A stretch of 64,000 nt of DNA from positions 1-64,000 of the forward strand of contig CABUZJ010000003.1 in the NCBI GenBank assembly GCA_902496015.1. Reading direction: 5' to 3'. Each line of letters starts with the position of its first letter. Positions within the stretch are counted from its first letter, which is position 1. Source of the DNA: an uncultured Eubacteriales bacterium. GTDB taxonomy: Bacteria; Bacillota; Clostridia; Christensenellales; UBA1242. A program made the translations under genes and the position numbers. Shown here piece by piece: positions 7,477 to 16,896 of the stretch. Below the pieces are notes generated by a model, which had not been told where the DNA came from, made no database searches, and saw nothing but the letters and a program-made list of their open reading frames with translations.

Positions 7477-8079
7477 ATGAGTTATAAAACAGAAGCAAAA
7501 ATGATGAAGGTTTTGGATTTTATTTGTGATTTCTTAGCTGATAAAGGTTATCCACCTTCTGTGCGTGAAATGTGTAACTTTTTAGATATTTCAAGTACTG
7601 CTACTATTCATTATTATTTAACAAAACTTGCAGAAGCGGGCTATATTAAAAAAGCAAATTTTAAAAACAGATGTATTGAAGTTATCAATAACCCTAATAA
7701 AATTAAAAATTTAGGGGTCCCTGTTGTGGGAAAAGTTGCTGCTGGGTTGCCTATAACGGCTGTTGAAAATATTGATGATTATATAGAATTACCTAAAACT
7801 TTATTTAGAGATGATGATTTATTCATCTTGAATGTAACAGGAACAAGCATGATTAATGCCGGAATTTTAGAAGGTGATAAAATTATTATAAGAAAACAAA
7901 ACTATGCAAAAAATGGTGATAAAGTTATTGCTTTAATAGATGATAATGCTACAGTTAAAACCTATTACAAAGAAAATGGTCATTATAGGTTACAGCCTGA
8001 AAATGATACAATGGAACCAATAATAACAGACCATTTAGATATTATTGGTGTAGTTGTTGGTTTATTAAGAAAGTATTAA
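7477..8079 (+). CDS. lexA: LexA repressor
   Basis: A 200-residue SOS repressor. The N-terminal winged helix (residues 1-65) has YPPSVREMCNFLDISSTATIHYYLTKL. The self-cleavage region has the Ala-Gly scissile pair in VAAGLP. The latent-protease domain holds the catalytic Ser in GTSMINAG and the Lys in ATVKTYY. RecA filaments trigger its cleavage and so derepress SOS genes. The frame is open 75 bases further upstream, but AAGGAG lies eight bases before the ATG at 7477 and the family begins there. Monocistronic, ending at a bidirectional terminator shared with the convergent synthase gene. Confidence 0.97.
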   Translation: MSYKTEAKMMKVLDFICDFLADKGYPPSVREMCNFLDISSTATIHYYLTKLAEAGYIKKANFKNRCIEVINNPNKIKNLGVPVVGKVAAGLPITAVENIDDYIELPKTLFRDDDLFILNVTGTSMINAGILEGDKIIIRKQNYAKNGDKVIALIDDNATVKTYYKENGHYRLQPENDTMEPIITDHLDIIGVVVGLLRKY

Positions 8080-8108
8080 TAATTAAAATATCAATTTAAT
8101 TTAAATAA

Positions 8109-8130
8109 AAATAGGGCTACTGCCCTATTT
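8109..8130. terminator. Bidirectional terminator between lexA and the oxoamine synthase
   Basis: Perfect 9-bp stem AAATAGGGC/GCCCTATTT with a TACT loop; T-rich on both strands. Confidence 0.85.
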
Positions 8131-8131
8131 T

Positions 8132-9316
8132 TTATTTTACAATATTTAATTCTTTAAACACTTTTAAAATTTTATCAGCTGCTTCTTCTATCAATTCTTT
8201 AGTGTGTGTTGCTGTGTAACTTGTTCTTATTAAGCATTCTCCAACTGGTGTTGCTGGTGGTAAAACTGGATTAACATAAACACCTTCGTCAAATAATTTT
8301 TTGCATGCTAACAATGTTATGTCTGGTTCGTAAGTATAGATTGGGATTATTGGAGTAGGACTTGATTTAAAGTTAATACCTCTTTTTGTTAAGCATTCAC
8401 GCATATAATTAGATATGTCTAGTAAATTTTTAACCCTTTCAGGTTCTCTTTTAATTATTTCTAAAGATTTTCTAGCAGCAGCTAAACTAGCAGGTGTTAT
8501 TGATGCACTAAAAATAAATGGTCTTGAATTATGGCGTAGAAATTCGGCAACCTCTTTGTCGCACGCACAATAGCCACCTAAACTTGCAAGAGATTTTGAA
8601 AAAGTGCCACAAATTAGGTCGACATCATCTTCAAGATTATAATATTCTGCAGTCCCTCTTCCGCATGGACCTAATATGCCAAGTCCATGTGCATCATCAA
8701 CCATAAGTCTAGCATTATATTTCTTTTTTAGTTCTACCAACTTTGGTAAGTTGCAAATTTCACCACTCATGCTGAAAACACCATCAGTTACAATTAAAAT
8801 GCCTTTATCTTCTGGAATTGTTTTCAATTTATTTTCAAGGTCTTCCATATCATTATGATTATATCTTAAAAGTTCAGCATAGCTTAATCTGCACGCATCA
8901 TAAATTGATGCATGATTTTCTTTATCGCAAAGGATAACATCTTTTCTGCCACATATAGCACTAATAATTCCTAAGTTAGTTTGAAAACCGGTGCTTAAAG
9001 TTACGCAATCTTCTTTATGTAAAAATTCTGCTAATTCTTTTTCTAGTTGAACATGGGCAGTTGTTGTGCCATTTAAAAATCTACTTCCAGAACATCCAGT
9101 TCCAAATTTTTGTGTAGCTTCCACGGCAGCAGCAATAACTTCTGGGTGGCTTGTTAACCCTAAATAGTTATTAGAGCCAATCATAATTTCTCTTTTGCCT
9201 TCCATTTCAACAACAATATCTTGTTTTGATTCTAGTGTGTGAAAATAAGGATACACACCTTTTTCTTTTGCTTCTTTTGCAATAGTATATTCGCCACATT
9301 TTTTAAATAGATCCAT
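8132..9316 (-). CDS. Alpha-oxoamine synthase (glycine C-acetyltransferase / serine palmitoyltransferase-like)
   Basis: A 394-residue PLP enzyme of the family that condenses an amino acid with an acyl-CoA, releasing CO2. Seen: SNNYLGLTSHPEV, the GTGCSGSRFLNGT loop, DKENHASIYD, VDDAHGLGILG, and the PLP lysine in CGTFSKSLASLGGY. The family includes Kbl (2-amino-3-ketobutyrate), BioF and serine palmitoyltransferase. The N-terminal phrase GVYPYFHTLES is like that of bacterial serine palmitoyltransferases. No tdh, bio or acyl-carrier gene adjoins it, so the substrate is open. It has its own promoter and AAGAAGG before the ATG, and stands alone. Confidence 0.85.
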   Translation of the reverse strand: MDLFKKCGEYTIAKEAKEKGVYPYFHTLESKQDIVVEMEGKREIMIGSNNYLGLTSHPEVIAAAVEATQKFGTGCSGSRFLNGTTTAHVQLEKELAEFLHKEDCVTLSTGFQTNLGIISAICGRKDVILCDKENHASIYDACRLSYAELLRYNHNDMEDLENKLKTIPEDKGILIVTDGVFSMSGEICNLPKLVELKKKYNARLMVDDAHGLGILGPCGRGTAEYYNLEDDVDLICGTFSKSLASLGGYCACDKEVAEFLRHNSRPFIFSASITPASLAAARKSLEIIKREPERVKNLLDISNYMRECLTKRGINFKSSPTPIIPIYTYEPDITLLACKKLFDEGVYVNPVLPPATPVGECLIRTSYTATHTKELIEEAADKILKVFKELNIVK

Positions 9317-9347
9317 TTTTCATACCTTCTTATAATTTGTTTTTATT

Positions 9348-9376
9348 ATTATATAACATTTTTTAAAACATTACAA
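9348..9376 (-). promoter_or_regulatory. Promoter of the oxoamine synthase
   Basis: Minus strand: TTGTAA (9371-9376), 17-bp spacer, TATAAT (9348-9353). Confidence 0.6.
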
Positions 9377-9418
9377 ACATTTTATAACTTTATTAATTAA
9401 ATTTACTATTAATTGTTA

Positions 9419-10123
9419 TTAAACTTTATAATCAAGTATTTTCATTTTATCTTCATTAGAAACTCTAAAACTATCTCTGCATTTTGAAATACCTTTATTA
9501 ATTACAAAATCATTCATGTTATGCGTTTTAAGAAAGTTGTAAGTTTTCTTAGGGTATTTTACAAAGCACTCACAAAAAAGCCAAGCCAGAGCCATGTTAA
9601 CATAATAATTTGTTTCGTTTTTGAATGAGTTTAAAACAGTAAATACTTCGTTTAAACATTTATCATTTATAAATCTAAATAATATGTCTACACCAATACG
9701 CCTTTCAAATGGAAGATTAGATTTCATTAAATATTTAGAAAGACTTAAATAATTTTCTTCATTTTTTGTATTTATTTTAAACTTTATTTGGTCACAATTT
9801 GCCCAATTATCAATACTTTTGCTAAAAGAAAGTAAATAGTGTTTAAAATCGTCAAAATTACTAATATAATTTATTAATTCTAAATTAATTGCAAAATTTT
9901 CATAATAATCACATAACTTTTTATCTAAAAAACTATAATAATTACCTTTTGCAATATTTCTTGCAATTTCCTTTATTTTAGGAGAAAGTATACCAAGAAC
10001 TTTATAATTAGTTTTAATTATTCTTTTTTGAAACTCTATTTTAGCATCGTTCTTTAAAGTTACAAGATAATTTTGAAATAATTTAAAATCTTTATCTTCC
10101 CAATAATTTTTATTTAGTTGCAT
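9419..10123 (-). CDS. AlkD-like DNA alkylation repair protein (HEAT-repeat glycosylase)
   Basis: A 234-residue, helix-rich protein of the AlkC/AlkD family, which removes alkylated bases without base flipping. Family phrases: GILSPKIKEIARNI, SIDNWANCDQIKFK, FERRIGVDILFRFI, YYVNMALAWLFCECF and the end region ISKCRDSFRVS. The WA-x-CD segment corresponds to the active-site Asp/Trp region. It is the last gene of the miaB-mutS-mutL-miaA-ynbB-alkD run; its ATG overlaps the ynbB stop by ten bases, with GAGG upstream. Confidence 0.88.
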   Translation of the reverse strand: MQLNKNYWEDKDFKLFQNYLVTLKNDAKIEFQKRIIKTNYKVLGILSPKIKEIARNIAKGNYYSFLDKKLCDYYENFAINLELINYISNFDDFKHYLLSFSKSIDNWANCDQIKFKINTKNEENYLSLSKYLMKSNLPFERRIGVDILFRFINDKCLNEVFTVLNSFKNETNYYVNMALAWLFCECFVKYPKKTYNFLKTHNMNDFVINKGISKCRDSFRVSNEDKMKILDYKV

Positions 10124-11361
10124 GAAATTTCCTCTTGAAAGTTGTTTTCTAAAAGGTTTATTGCAATAAGTTTAATATGTTCATAAGTTAATCCACCTTG
10201 CATATAGCAAATATATGGAGGTCTTATTGGCCCATCACAAGAAAATTCTATTGAACTGCCTTGAATGAATGTTCCAGCTGCCATTATAACTTTATCAGTA
10301 TAACCAGGCATTTCCCAAGGTGTTGGTTGAACAAAACTATCGATTGGTGAAAGCGATTGAATGTTTCTTGTGAATTCAACCAACTTATCTTCATTTCCAA
10401 ATTCGATTGTCCTTATAATATCTTCGGGAATTTTACTTGGATTTGGGCTAGTTTTAAATCCGCATATTTTTGCAACTTTTCCAAGTAAAATATTACCTTT
10501 TAATACATTTGCTATTAAATGCGGGGCAATAAAAAAGCCTTCAAAAAACGGAGTGTAACTAGCATTATATGAGCCTACTTCTGCACCAAGTGATGGAGCC
10601 GTTAACCTATTCTCAACTAATGTAATTAAGTCTGCTCTACCAGCAACATAACCACCTGTTGGAGCAATCCCCCCTCCTGCATTCTTAATTAAAGAACCTG
10701 CAATTAAATCGGCACCCACCGCAGTTGGTTCGATTGTGTCTGTAAATTCTCCATAACAATTATCTACCATATAAATAGCATTAGGTGCAAATTCTTTTAG
10801 TTTATTTATAATTTCACCAATGTAATTTACTTTTAAAGTATTTCTAGTGCTATATCCTCTTGACCTTTGCAAATAAATAAGTTTAGGGTTTAATTCTTTT
10901 ATTTTTTTAATACATTTATTAAAATTAACTTTATTGCCAATCATGTTTACTTGGTCAAACTTTATATTAAAATCTTTAAGGGAACCGTTATTCTCACCAC
11001 TAATACAATCGGCCAATGTGTCATAAGGTTCACCTGTTATTGAAAGCATGAAATCGTTTGGTCTTAAAACTGCAGATAATGCTAGATAAAGAGCATGTGT
11101 TCCACATGTTATATTTGGCGAAACAAATGCCTTTTGTGCATTAAAAACTTCGGCATATATTTCACATAGTTTTGGTCTTGCAATGTCTTCATAACCATAA
11201 CCAGAAGATCCATTCATGTGTGCAAGACTTACTCTTGCGTTTTTAAAAGCATTTAAAACTTTTTCTTGATTAATTAAGGCCATTCTTTCTATTTTTTTAA
11301 AGTTTTTTCTACATTTTGATTCAATTGTTTCTATAATTTCGATTGATTGTTCTTTATTCAT
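10114..11361 (-). CDS. ynbB: YnbB-like PLP enzyme (methionine gamma-lyase/aluminium-resistance family)
   Basis: A 415-residue fold-type I PLP protein, matching the YnbB family in length. Seen: SSGYGYEDIARPKLCEIYAE, the cofactor loop CGTHALYLAL, the Asp in MVDNCYGEFTD and the likely PLP Lys in AGSLIKNAGGGIAPTGGYVAG, plus the terminal GGLTYEH. The biochemical role is uncertain; it is annotated as a cystathionine beta-lyase relative. The ATG at 11361 was chosen because AGGAAG lies eight bases before it; it overlaps the end of miaA. The miaA-ynbB pair is common in Firmicutes, usually with hfq between them, which is missing here. Confidence 0.9.
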   Translation of the reverse strand: MNKEQSIEIIETIESKCRKNFKKIERMALINQEKVLNAFKNARVSLAHMNGSSGYGYEDIARPKLCEIYAEVFNAQKAFVSPNITCGTHALYLALSAVLRPNDFMLSITGEPYDTLADCISGENNGSLKDFNIKFDQVNMIGNKVNFNKCIKKIKELNPKLIYLQRSRGYSTRNTLKVNYIGEIINKLKEFAPNAIYMVDNCYGEFTDTIEPTAVGADLIAGSLIKNAGGGIAPTGGYVAGRADLITLVENRLTAPSLGAEVGSYNASYTPFFEGFFIAPHLIANVLKGNILLGKVAKICGFKTSPNPSKIPEDIIRTIEFGNEDKLVEFTRNIQSLSPIDSFVQPTPWEMPGYTDKVIMAAGTFIQGSSIEFSCDGPIRPPYICYMQGGLTYEHIKLIAINLLENNFQEEISCN

Positions 11362-12277
11362 TTTTTTCACTTCCTAAAAAATCTTTAACTTTATTTGTAA
11401 TCTCACTAATGTTATTTAAAGTTATAAAATTAGCATTTGGCATTTTTTTAAACCATGTTAATTGTCGTTTTGCATAATTTCTTGTTCTCTGCTTTATAAG
11501 TTCCGCTAATTCTTCTTTTGATATTTCATTATTTAAATACATCAATGTTTCTTTGTAGCCAATGCCTTGCATAAGTTGGTTTTCATTTGTTAGGTGATAC
11601 TTTTTTACTAAGTTTTCAACTTCTTCTATCAAACCATTATTAATCATTTTATCTACGCGTTCGTTGATTTTTTTATATATGTCTTCTCTTTCGCCAGAAA
11701 TTATAAGCAACAAATAATCATAATCACTCTGTTGAGATTTTATTAATTGGCTTTTTTTAATGCCTGTTTCGTAGTAAATTTCGATTGCTCGAATTATTCT
11801 ATCCGTTTGATTTGGATGAATTTTCATTGCAGTTATGCTGTCTATTTCTTTTAATTTATTATATAATGCAATTTGCCCTTCTCTTTCTCTTAACTGTTCT
11901 AATTTTTTTCTTAATTGTTCGTTTCGTTTTGCTGTTGTTGAAAGCGGGTAAAGCAAAGAAGAAATATATAATCCTGTTCCGCCAACAATAATCGGTAATT
12001 TACCTTTTTTTGTAATTTCAATTATTAATTTTCTTGCAAGTTTCACGAATTGACCTGCACTAAATGAATCGGCTGGGTTGCAAATATTTATCAAATGATG
12101 TGGGATATTTTGCATTTCTTCGTGTGTTACTTTTGCAGAACCAATGTTTGCTTCTTTATATATTTGAATTGAATCTGCTGAGATTATTTCTCCATTAAAC
12201 TGTTTTGCAATATCTATTGAAAGTTTTGTTTTACCACTTGCGGTTGGACCAGTTATAATTATAATTTTTGGTTTCAT
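11354..12277 (-). CDS. miaA: tRNA dimethylallyltransferase
   Basis: A 307-residue enzyme that adds a dimethylallyl group to N6 of A37 in tRNAs reading U-initial codons. Seen: P-loop GPTASGKTKLSIDIAK, SADSIQIYKEANIGSAK, the HHLIN motif, IIVGGTGLYISSLL and the C-terminal MQGIGYKETLMYL followed by RNYAKRQLTWFKK. Its partner MiaB, which methylthiolates the same base, is encoded upstream in the same operon. It starts three bases after the mutL stop. Confidence 0.97.
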   Translation of the reverse strand: MKPKIIIITGPTASGKTKLSIDIAKQFNGEIISADSIQIYKEANIGSAKVTHEEMQNIPHHLINICNPADSFSAGQFVKLARKLIIEITKKGKLPIIVGGTGLYISSLLYPLSTTAKRNEQLRKKLEQLREREGQIALYNKLKEIDSITAMKIHPNQTDRIIRAIEIYYETGIKKSQLIKSQQSDYDYLLLIISGEREDIYKKINERVDKMINNGLIEEVENLVKKYHLTNENQLMQGIGYKETLMYLNNEISKEELAELIKQRTRNYAKRQLTWFKKMPNANFITLNNISEITNKVKDFLGSEKNE

Positions 12278-12280
12278 TTT

Positions 12281-14272
12281 TTAAACAATCCTTTTAAACC
12301 ATTTTTCAATTTCTTGCTTGGTAATTCTTATAATAATTGGTCTACCGTGTGGGCAATATAAGGCAATTTTATCATTTGTTATTTCTTGATAAAGTTTTTC
12401 AATCTCATTTCTAGAAAGGTCATAGCCTGCTTTAACTGCACTTTTACATGCAAGTTGCATTATTTTATCTTTTATTAAATCAATTGATTTTATTTCAGTA
12501 TTCTTTTTGTTTTCTTGCAAGAATATAGCAAAGAAATTATCGAAATTAATTTCACTAACTATAACAGGAACAGAAGATATCTTATAAGTGTTTTGTCCAA
12601 ATTCTTCTATTTCAAATCCAAGTTTTCTAAGATTATCAATATTATCTTCTATAATGGTTTTTTCTTGGGCATTAATTGCTAAAATATATGGCGCAAGCAT
12701 TGGCTGAATTGCAATTTCCCCACTTTCAATCTCGGTTTTAAATTTTTCATATAAAATTCTTTCATGTGCTGCATGCTGGTCTATAAGATACATATTAACA
12801 TTATCTTGAATTATTAAATATGTATTAAATAATTTGCCGATTATTGTAACTTCTGTTTTAATTTCAATAGCCTGTTGTTTTGAATTTTGTGATAATATAT
12901 CACTAAAAGTTGGAGACTTTACTTGATAAGGTTCAATTGCGTCTTGTTTTTCGGGTGAACCGATTATGTTTTCTAGTAATGATGAGCCAATGCCAAATCC
13001 ATCGGCAGTTCCAATGTTAATTGGGTCTTTATAAGTTCCAATTGTGTTTATAATTTTTAATTTATTATTGGGTTCTTCTTTTTTATTTTCTTCTTTTATA
13101 TCCTTTTCGACTATATTCTTCAAATCTTCAAAGCCATTTTCTTTTGTGGCTAAGTTAACACCTGCATAATCAATTTTGTTTGTATTATTTTTTGAACTAT
13201 GTGGAGTTATTGGAAATTTTGCACTATTTTCAGTTGCATTTTTTAGTTCTTGTGAAAATTCAGGAGATTTAATCTCTCTTATTTCAGGATTAGTATTTAA
13301 CCCCTTTATTAAAGTTTCATATACTAATGCTAATATCTCATGACTATTTTCAAATCTAACTTCTAATTTATTTGGGTGAACATTAACATCAACTGCATCT
13401 GGTGGCATTATAATATAAATAACGAAGAAAGGAAATTGTCTTTTCATTAACATTTCGCCATAAGCATTAGCGATTGTTGCTGAAAGTTGTAAATTATGTA
13501 TATGTCGGCCATTAATAACAATAGTTTGATAAGTTTTATTAGGTTTTGTAAAAGATGGCTTTCCAAAATAGCCAAAAAATGCTATATCACCATGTTTAGC
13601 AGATAAAGTTATTGTTTGTAATAAAGAATCTTTTCCATAAATGCAAAATAAAGCGTCTTCAACTCCTGAACCAGTGCTTTGAAAAATCAACTTTCCTTCT
13701 GCAAAATATCTAAATGCGATTTTTGGATTAGCTAAAATAAATCTTGAAATTAAATTAGTTATTTCTTGCTCTTCTTGTTTTGGTTTTTTTAAAAACTTTG
13801 CCCTTGCAGGAACATTAAAAAATAAATTTTCTACTTTTGCTGTTGTTCCAACAGGTGCACCAACTTGTTCAATACTTATAAACTTTCCACCTTCAAAAAT
13901 AATTTTACCACCTATTTCGCTATTTTTTGTTTTGCTTATAATTGTAGTTTTAGAAACAGCAGCAATAGATGCAAGTGCTTCTCCCCTAAAACCAAGTGTT
14001 GTAATTGCATCTAAATCGGTTTTACAACTTATTTTACTAGTAGCATGCGGTAAAAAAGCAGTTTGAAGGTCATCACGCTCAATTCCAGAGCCATTATCGT
14101 TTACAACAATACTTCTAATTCCGCCTTCAATAATTTCAATAGTGATAATAGAAGCCCCAGCATCTATACTATTTTCCACAAGTTCTTTAACCACACTTGC
14201 GGGGCGCTCTACTACTTCTCCTGCTGCAATTAAGTTATATATTGAACTATCTAATATATTTATTTTAGCCAT
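12281..14272 (-). CDS. mutL: DNA mismatch repair protein MutL
   Basis: A 663-residue mismatch repair ATPase and endonuclease. The GHKL ATPase has VENSIDAGAS, DNGSGI, and ATSKI with GFRGEAL; VNGRHI follows. An acidic and Asn-rich linker spans about 330-460. The C-terminal dimer/endonuclease domain has the metal motif DQHAAHERILYE, ACKSAVKAG and CPHGRPIII, so it is an endonuclease-proficient MutL, expected in bacteria without MutH. It lies 14 bases downstream of mutS, with AGGAG before its ATG. Confidence 0.97.
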   Translation of the reverse strand: MAKINILDSSIYNLIAAGEVVERPASVVKELVENSIDAGASIITIEIIEGGIRSIVVNDNGSGIERDDLQTAFLPHATSKISCKTDLDAITTLGFRGEALASIAAVSKTTIISKTKNSEIGGKIIFEGGKFISIEQVGAPVGTTAKVENLFFNVPARAKFLKKPKQEEQEITNLISRFILANPKIAFRYFAEGKLIFQSTGSGVEDALFCIYGKDSLLQTITLSAKHGDIAFFGYFGKPSFTKPNKTYQTIVINGRHIHNLQLSATIANAYGEMLMKRQFPFFVIYIIMPPDAVDVNVHPNKLEVRFENSHEILALVYETLIKGLNTNPEIREIKSPEFSQELKNATENSAKFPITPHSSKNNTNKIDYAGVNLATKENGFEDLKNIVEKDIKEENKKEEPNNKLKIINTIGTYKDPINIGTADGFGIGSSLLENIIGSPEKQDAIEPYQVKSPTFSDILSQNSKQQAIEIKTEVTIIGKLFNTYLIIQDNVNMYLIDQHAAHERILYEKFKTEIESGEIAIQPMLAPYILAINAQEKTIIEDNIDNLRKLGFEIEEFGQNTYKISSVPVIVSEINFDNFFAIFLQENKKNTEIKSIDLIKDKIMQLACKSAVKAGYDLSRNEIEKLYQEITNDKIALYCPHGRPIIIRITKQEIEKWFKRIV

Positions 14273-14286
14273 AAATTTTTCTCCTT

Positions 14287-16896
14287 TTAATTCTTTTTAA
14301 CTTTATCTACTAGATTTTGTAAAGTGCCAAATGCCATTAAAGGACTTATTGTATTCATGTCCATTTCTGATAAAACATTAATAACTTCAATTGCATTAGG
14401 GTTTACTTGTGGAGTTTTTACGCCTTCAAAATTTTCAATTTCTACTTTTTTATTTGCTTTTTCTTGGGCCGAAAGTATTTGTTTAGCTCGGTCGATTAAT
14501 GGTTGTGGTAACCCTGCAAGTCCCGCCACCTCTATACCAAAACTTCTGTTAGCACTGCCCCTTGCGATTTTATGTAAAAATATGATTGAGTTGTTGTATT
14601 CTTTTACAAGAACTCTATAATTTTTAACCCCAACTACCTTTTCTTCAAGCGCAGTTAATTCATGATAATGAGTTGCAAACAGAGTTTTTGCTTTAATATG
14701 TGCAGCAAGATATTCAATTAATGCCCAAGCAATACTCATTCCATCAAAGGTTGCTGTTCCCCTTCCAACTTCATCTAATATTAATAAACTTTTATTGGTT
14801 GCGTTGCTAATAATATTTGATACTTCCATCATTTCAACCATAAATGTGCTATTTCCTAGTGCCAATTCATCACTAGCACCAATTCTTGTAAATATTCTAT
14901 CAGTTATGGCTATTGAAGCACGGGTTGCAGGGACAAAACATCCAATATGAGCCATTATTGTAATAAGTGCAACTTGACGCATATAAGTGCTTTTACCACC
15001 CATATTTGGTCCTGTTATGATTAATATGTTATTTTCATTGTTATCTAAAAGAGTATCGTTATCAATAAATTGATTATCTGGTAACAATTTTTCAATAACT
15101 GGGTGCCTGCCTTCTACAATATTGATTTCCTCAATCTCGTCATTAATTATAGGGCGTGTGTAATTATTTTTAACAGCAACTTTTGCGAGTGAAACTAATG
15201 TGTCTAAATTTGCAATACTTTCAGCAATGTTAAGCAAAGAAGGAATATATTTGTTTAGCGCTTCTTTAATTTTATCATAAATTTCTAGTTCGTAAGTTAG
15301 TGCATTTTCACTTCCAGATGTAACCATTCTCTCTGCTTCTTTTAGTTCAGGAGTAATATACTTTTGGGAGTCTTTCATTGTTTGTCTTAAAATATAATTG
15401 TCTGGTACTTGGCTGTAATAACTTTTAGTTATTTCTATATAATAACCAAATACTTTATTAAATGTTACTTTTAGGTTTTTTATTCCAGTCTTTTCTTTTT
15501 CTTGTTTTTCAAAATTACTAATCCATGTTAAGCCCATTTTGCTAACATTTTTAAGTTCGTCAAGTTTTTCATCAAATCCAGGTTTAATAAACCCGCCATC
15601 TTTATAGTTAACAGGAGCATCAAACGCAAATGCTCTATCTAATGTATTAGCAAGTTCACTAAGATCGGCAATTTGATTAACATTTTCTTTAACTAATAAA
15701 GAACTACATTTGTTAAAAGTCTCTTTAATTTTAGGCACAATTAGTAAACTTTGAGCCAAATTAAAACAATCTTTAGGTGTAACCGATGCTGTTGTAATTT
15801 TGCTACAAATTCTTTCAATATCGCAAATTTTATCAAATAATTCTGCACTGGTTTCTCTTAATAATAAATTATTAGTTAATTCTTCAACACTATCTAATCT
15901 TTTATTAATTTCAACCGAATTTTGTAATGGATTTTCAACAAAACTCCTGATTTTTCTTGCACCCATGCTTGTTCGCGTTAAATCTAATAATCCTAAAAGA
16001 GAACCCTGTTTTTTCTTGTTTATCATATTTTCTGTTAGTTCAAGATTTCTTCTAGCATTATAATCTAAATGCATATAATTTTCATTTTTATAAACTTGCA
16101 GTGGTTTTAAATTGCCTAGCATTTGCATTTGGGTTTCTTGTAAATATTCAAGTAAAGCACCTGCTGAAATTGTTGCAAATTTATATTCACTTAAATCGAG
16201 TGCAGAAAGCCCCGAAACATTAAATTGATTTTTTATTGTTTTAATTGCATTTTGATAGTTAAAAGCAGAATCTCTATAAAGATTGCAGTTAGGCATTAAA
16301 TAACTTTTATATGCAATTAATTCTGTTCTAATTAAATATGCTTCATTATTACAAATAACTTCGGCTGGCCTTATTTGTCCCAAGGCATCATCTAGTGATT
16401 TTAAACAACTGGTGCCTGTAAATTCACTTACTTGAATTTGCCCAGTAGTTATATCTGCCCAACAAATACCAACATTATTTTTATTTTTATAAATACATGC
16501 TATAAAGTTATTAGTTTTATCATTAAGGCAAGTTTCATCAGTCACTGTTCCAGGGGTAATAATTCTTGCCACATTTCTTCTAACAATTTTTTCTCCATGT
16601 AATGGTTTGGTTGATACTTGTTCAACTATTGCAATTTTTTTACCAGCTTCAATGAGTTTTGCAATGTATTGTTGGCTAGCATGATAAGGAATACCACACA
16701 TTGGTGCTTTATCTTTAAGTCCACATTGCCTGCTTGTTAATGTTAAGTCAAGAATATTTGATGCTTCCACTGCATCTTCATAAAACATCTCATAAAAATC
16801 GCCAAGCCTATAAAAAACAATGCAATCTTTATATTGTTCTTTAACAATATGATACTGCTCCATCATTGGAGAAATCTTTTCTTCTTTATTAGCCAT
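14287..16896 (-). CDS. mutS: DNA mismatch repair protein MutS
   Basis: An 869-residue MutS1. Residues 1-115 are the mismatch-binding domain with the Phe-x-Glu wedge in YRLGDFYEMFYEDA. Connector, lever and clamp follow. The ATPase has Walker A GPNMGGKSTYMRQ, Walker B LLILDEVGRGTATFDG and ATHYHEL. The C-terminal part holds the helix-turn-helix GLPQPLIDRAKQIL and a short tail for tetramer or clamp contacts. It overlaps the miaB stop by eight bases, so it is coupled to miaB and leads into mutL. Confidence 0.98.
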   Translation of the reverse strand: MANKEEKISPMMEQYHIVKEQYKDCIVFYRLGDFYEMFYEDAVEASNILDLTLTSRQCGLKDKAPMCGIPYHASQQYIAKLIEAGKKIAIVEQVSTKPLHGEKIVRRNVARIITPGTVTDETCLNDKTNNFIACIYKNKNNVGICWADITTGQIQVSEFTGTSCLKSLDDALGQIRPAEVICNNEAYLIRTELIAYKSYLMPNCNLYRDSAFNYQNAIKTIKNQFNVSGLSALDLSEYKFATISAGALLEYLQETQMQMLGNLKPLQVYKNENYMHLDYNARRNLELTENMINKKKQGSLLGLLDLTRTSMGARKIRSFVENPLQNSVEINKRLDSVEELTNNLLLRETSAELFDKICDIERICSKITTASVTPKDCFNLAQSLLIVPKIKETFNKCSSLLVKENVNQIADLSELANTLDRAFAFDAPVNYKDGGFIKPGFDEKLDELKNVSKMGLTWISNFEKQEKEKTGIKNLKVTFNKVFGYYIEITKSYYSQVPDNYILRQTMKDSQKYITPELKEAERMVTSGSENALTYELEIYDKIKEALNKYIPSLLNIAESIANLDTLVSLAKVAVKNNYTRPIINDEIEEINIVEGRHPVIEKLLPDNQFIDNDTLLDNNENNILIITGPNMGGKSTYMRQVALITIMAHIGCFVPATRASIAITDRIFTRIGASDELALGNSTFMVEMMEVSNIISNATNKSLLILDEVGRGTATFDGMSIAWALIEYLAAHIKAKTLFATHYHELTALEEKVVGVKNYRVLVKEYNNSIIFLHKIARGSANRSFGIEVAGLAGLPQPLIDRAKQILSAQEKANKKVEIENFEGVKTPQVNPNAIEVINVLSEMDMNTISPLMAFGTLQNLVDKVKKN

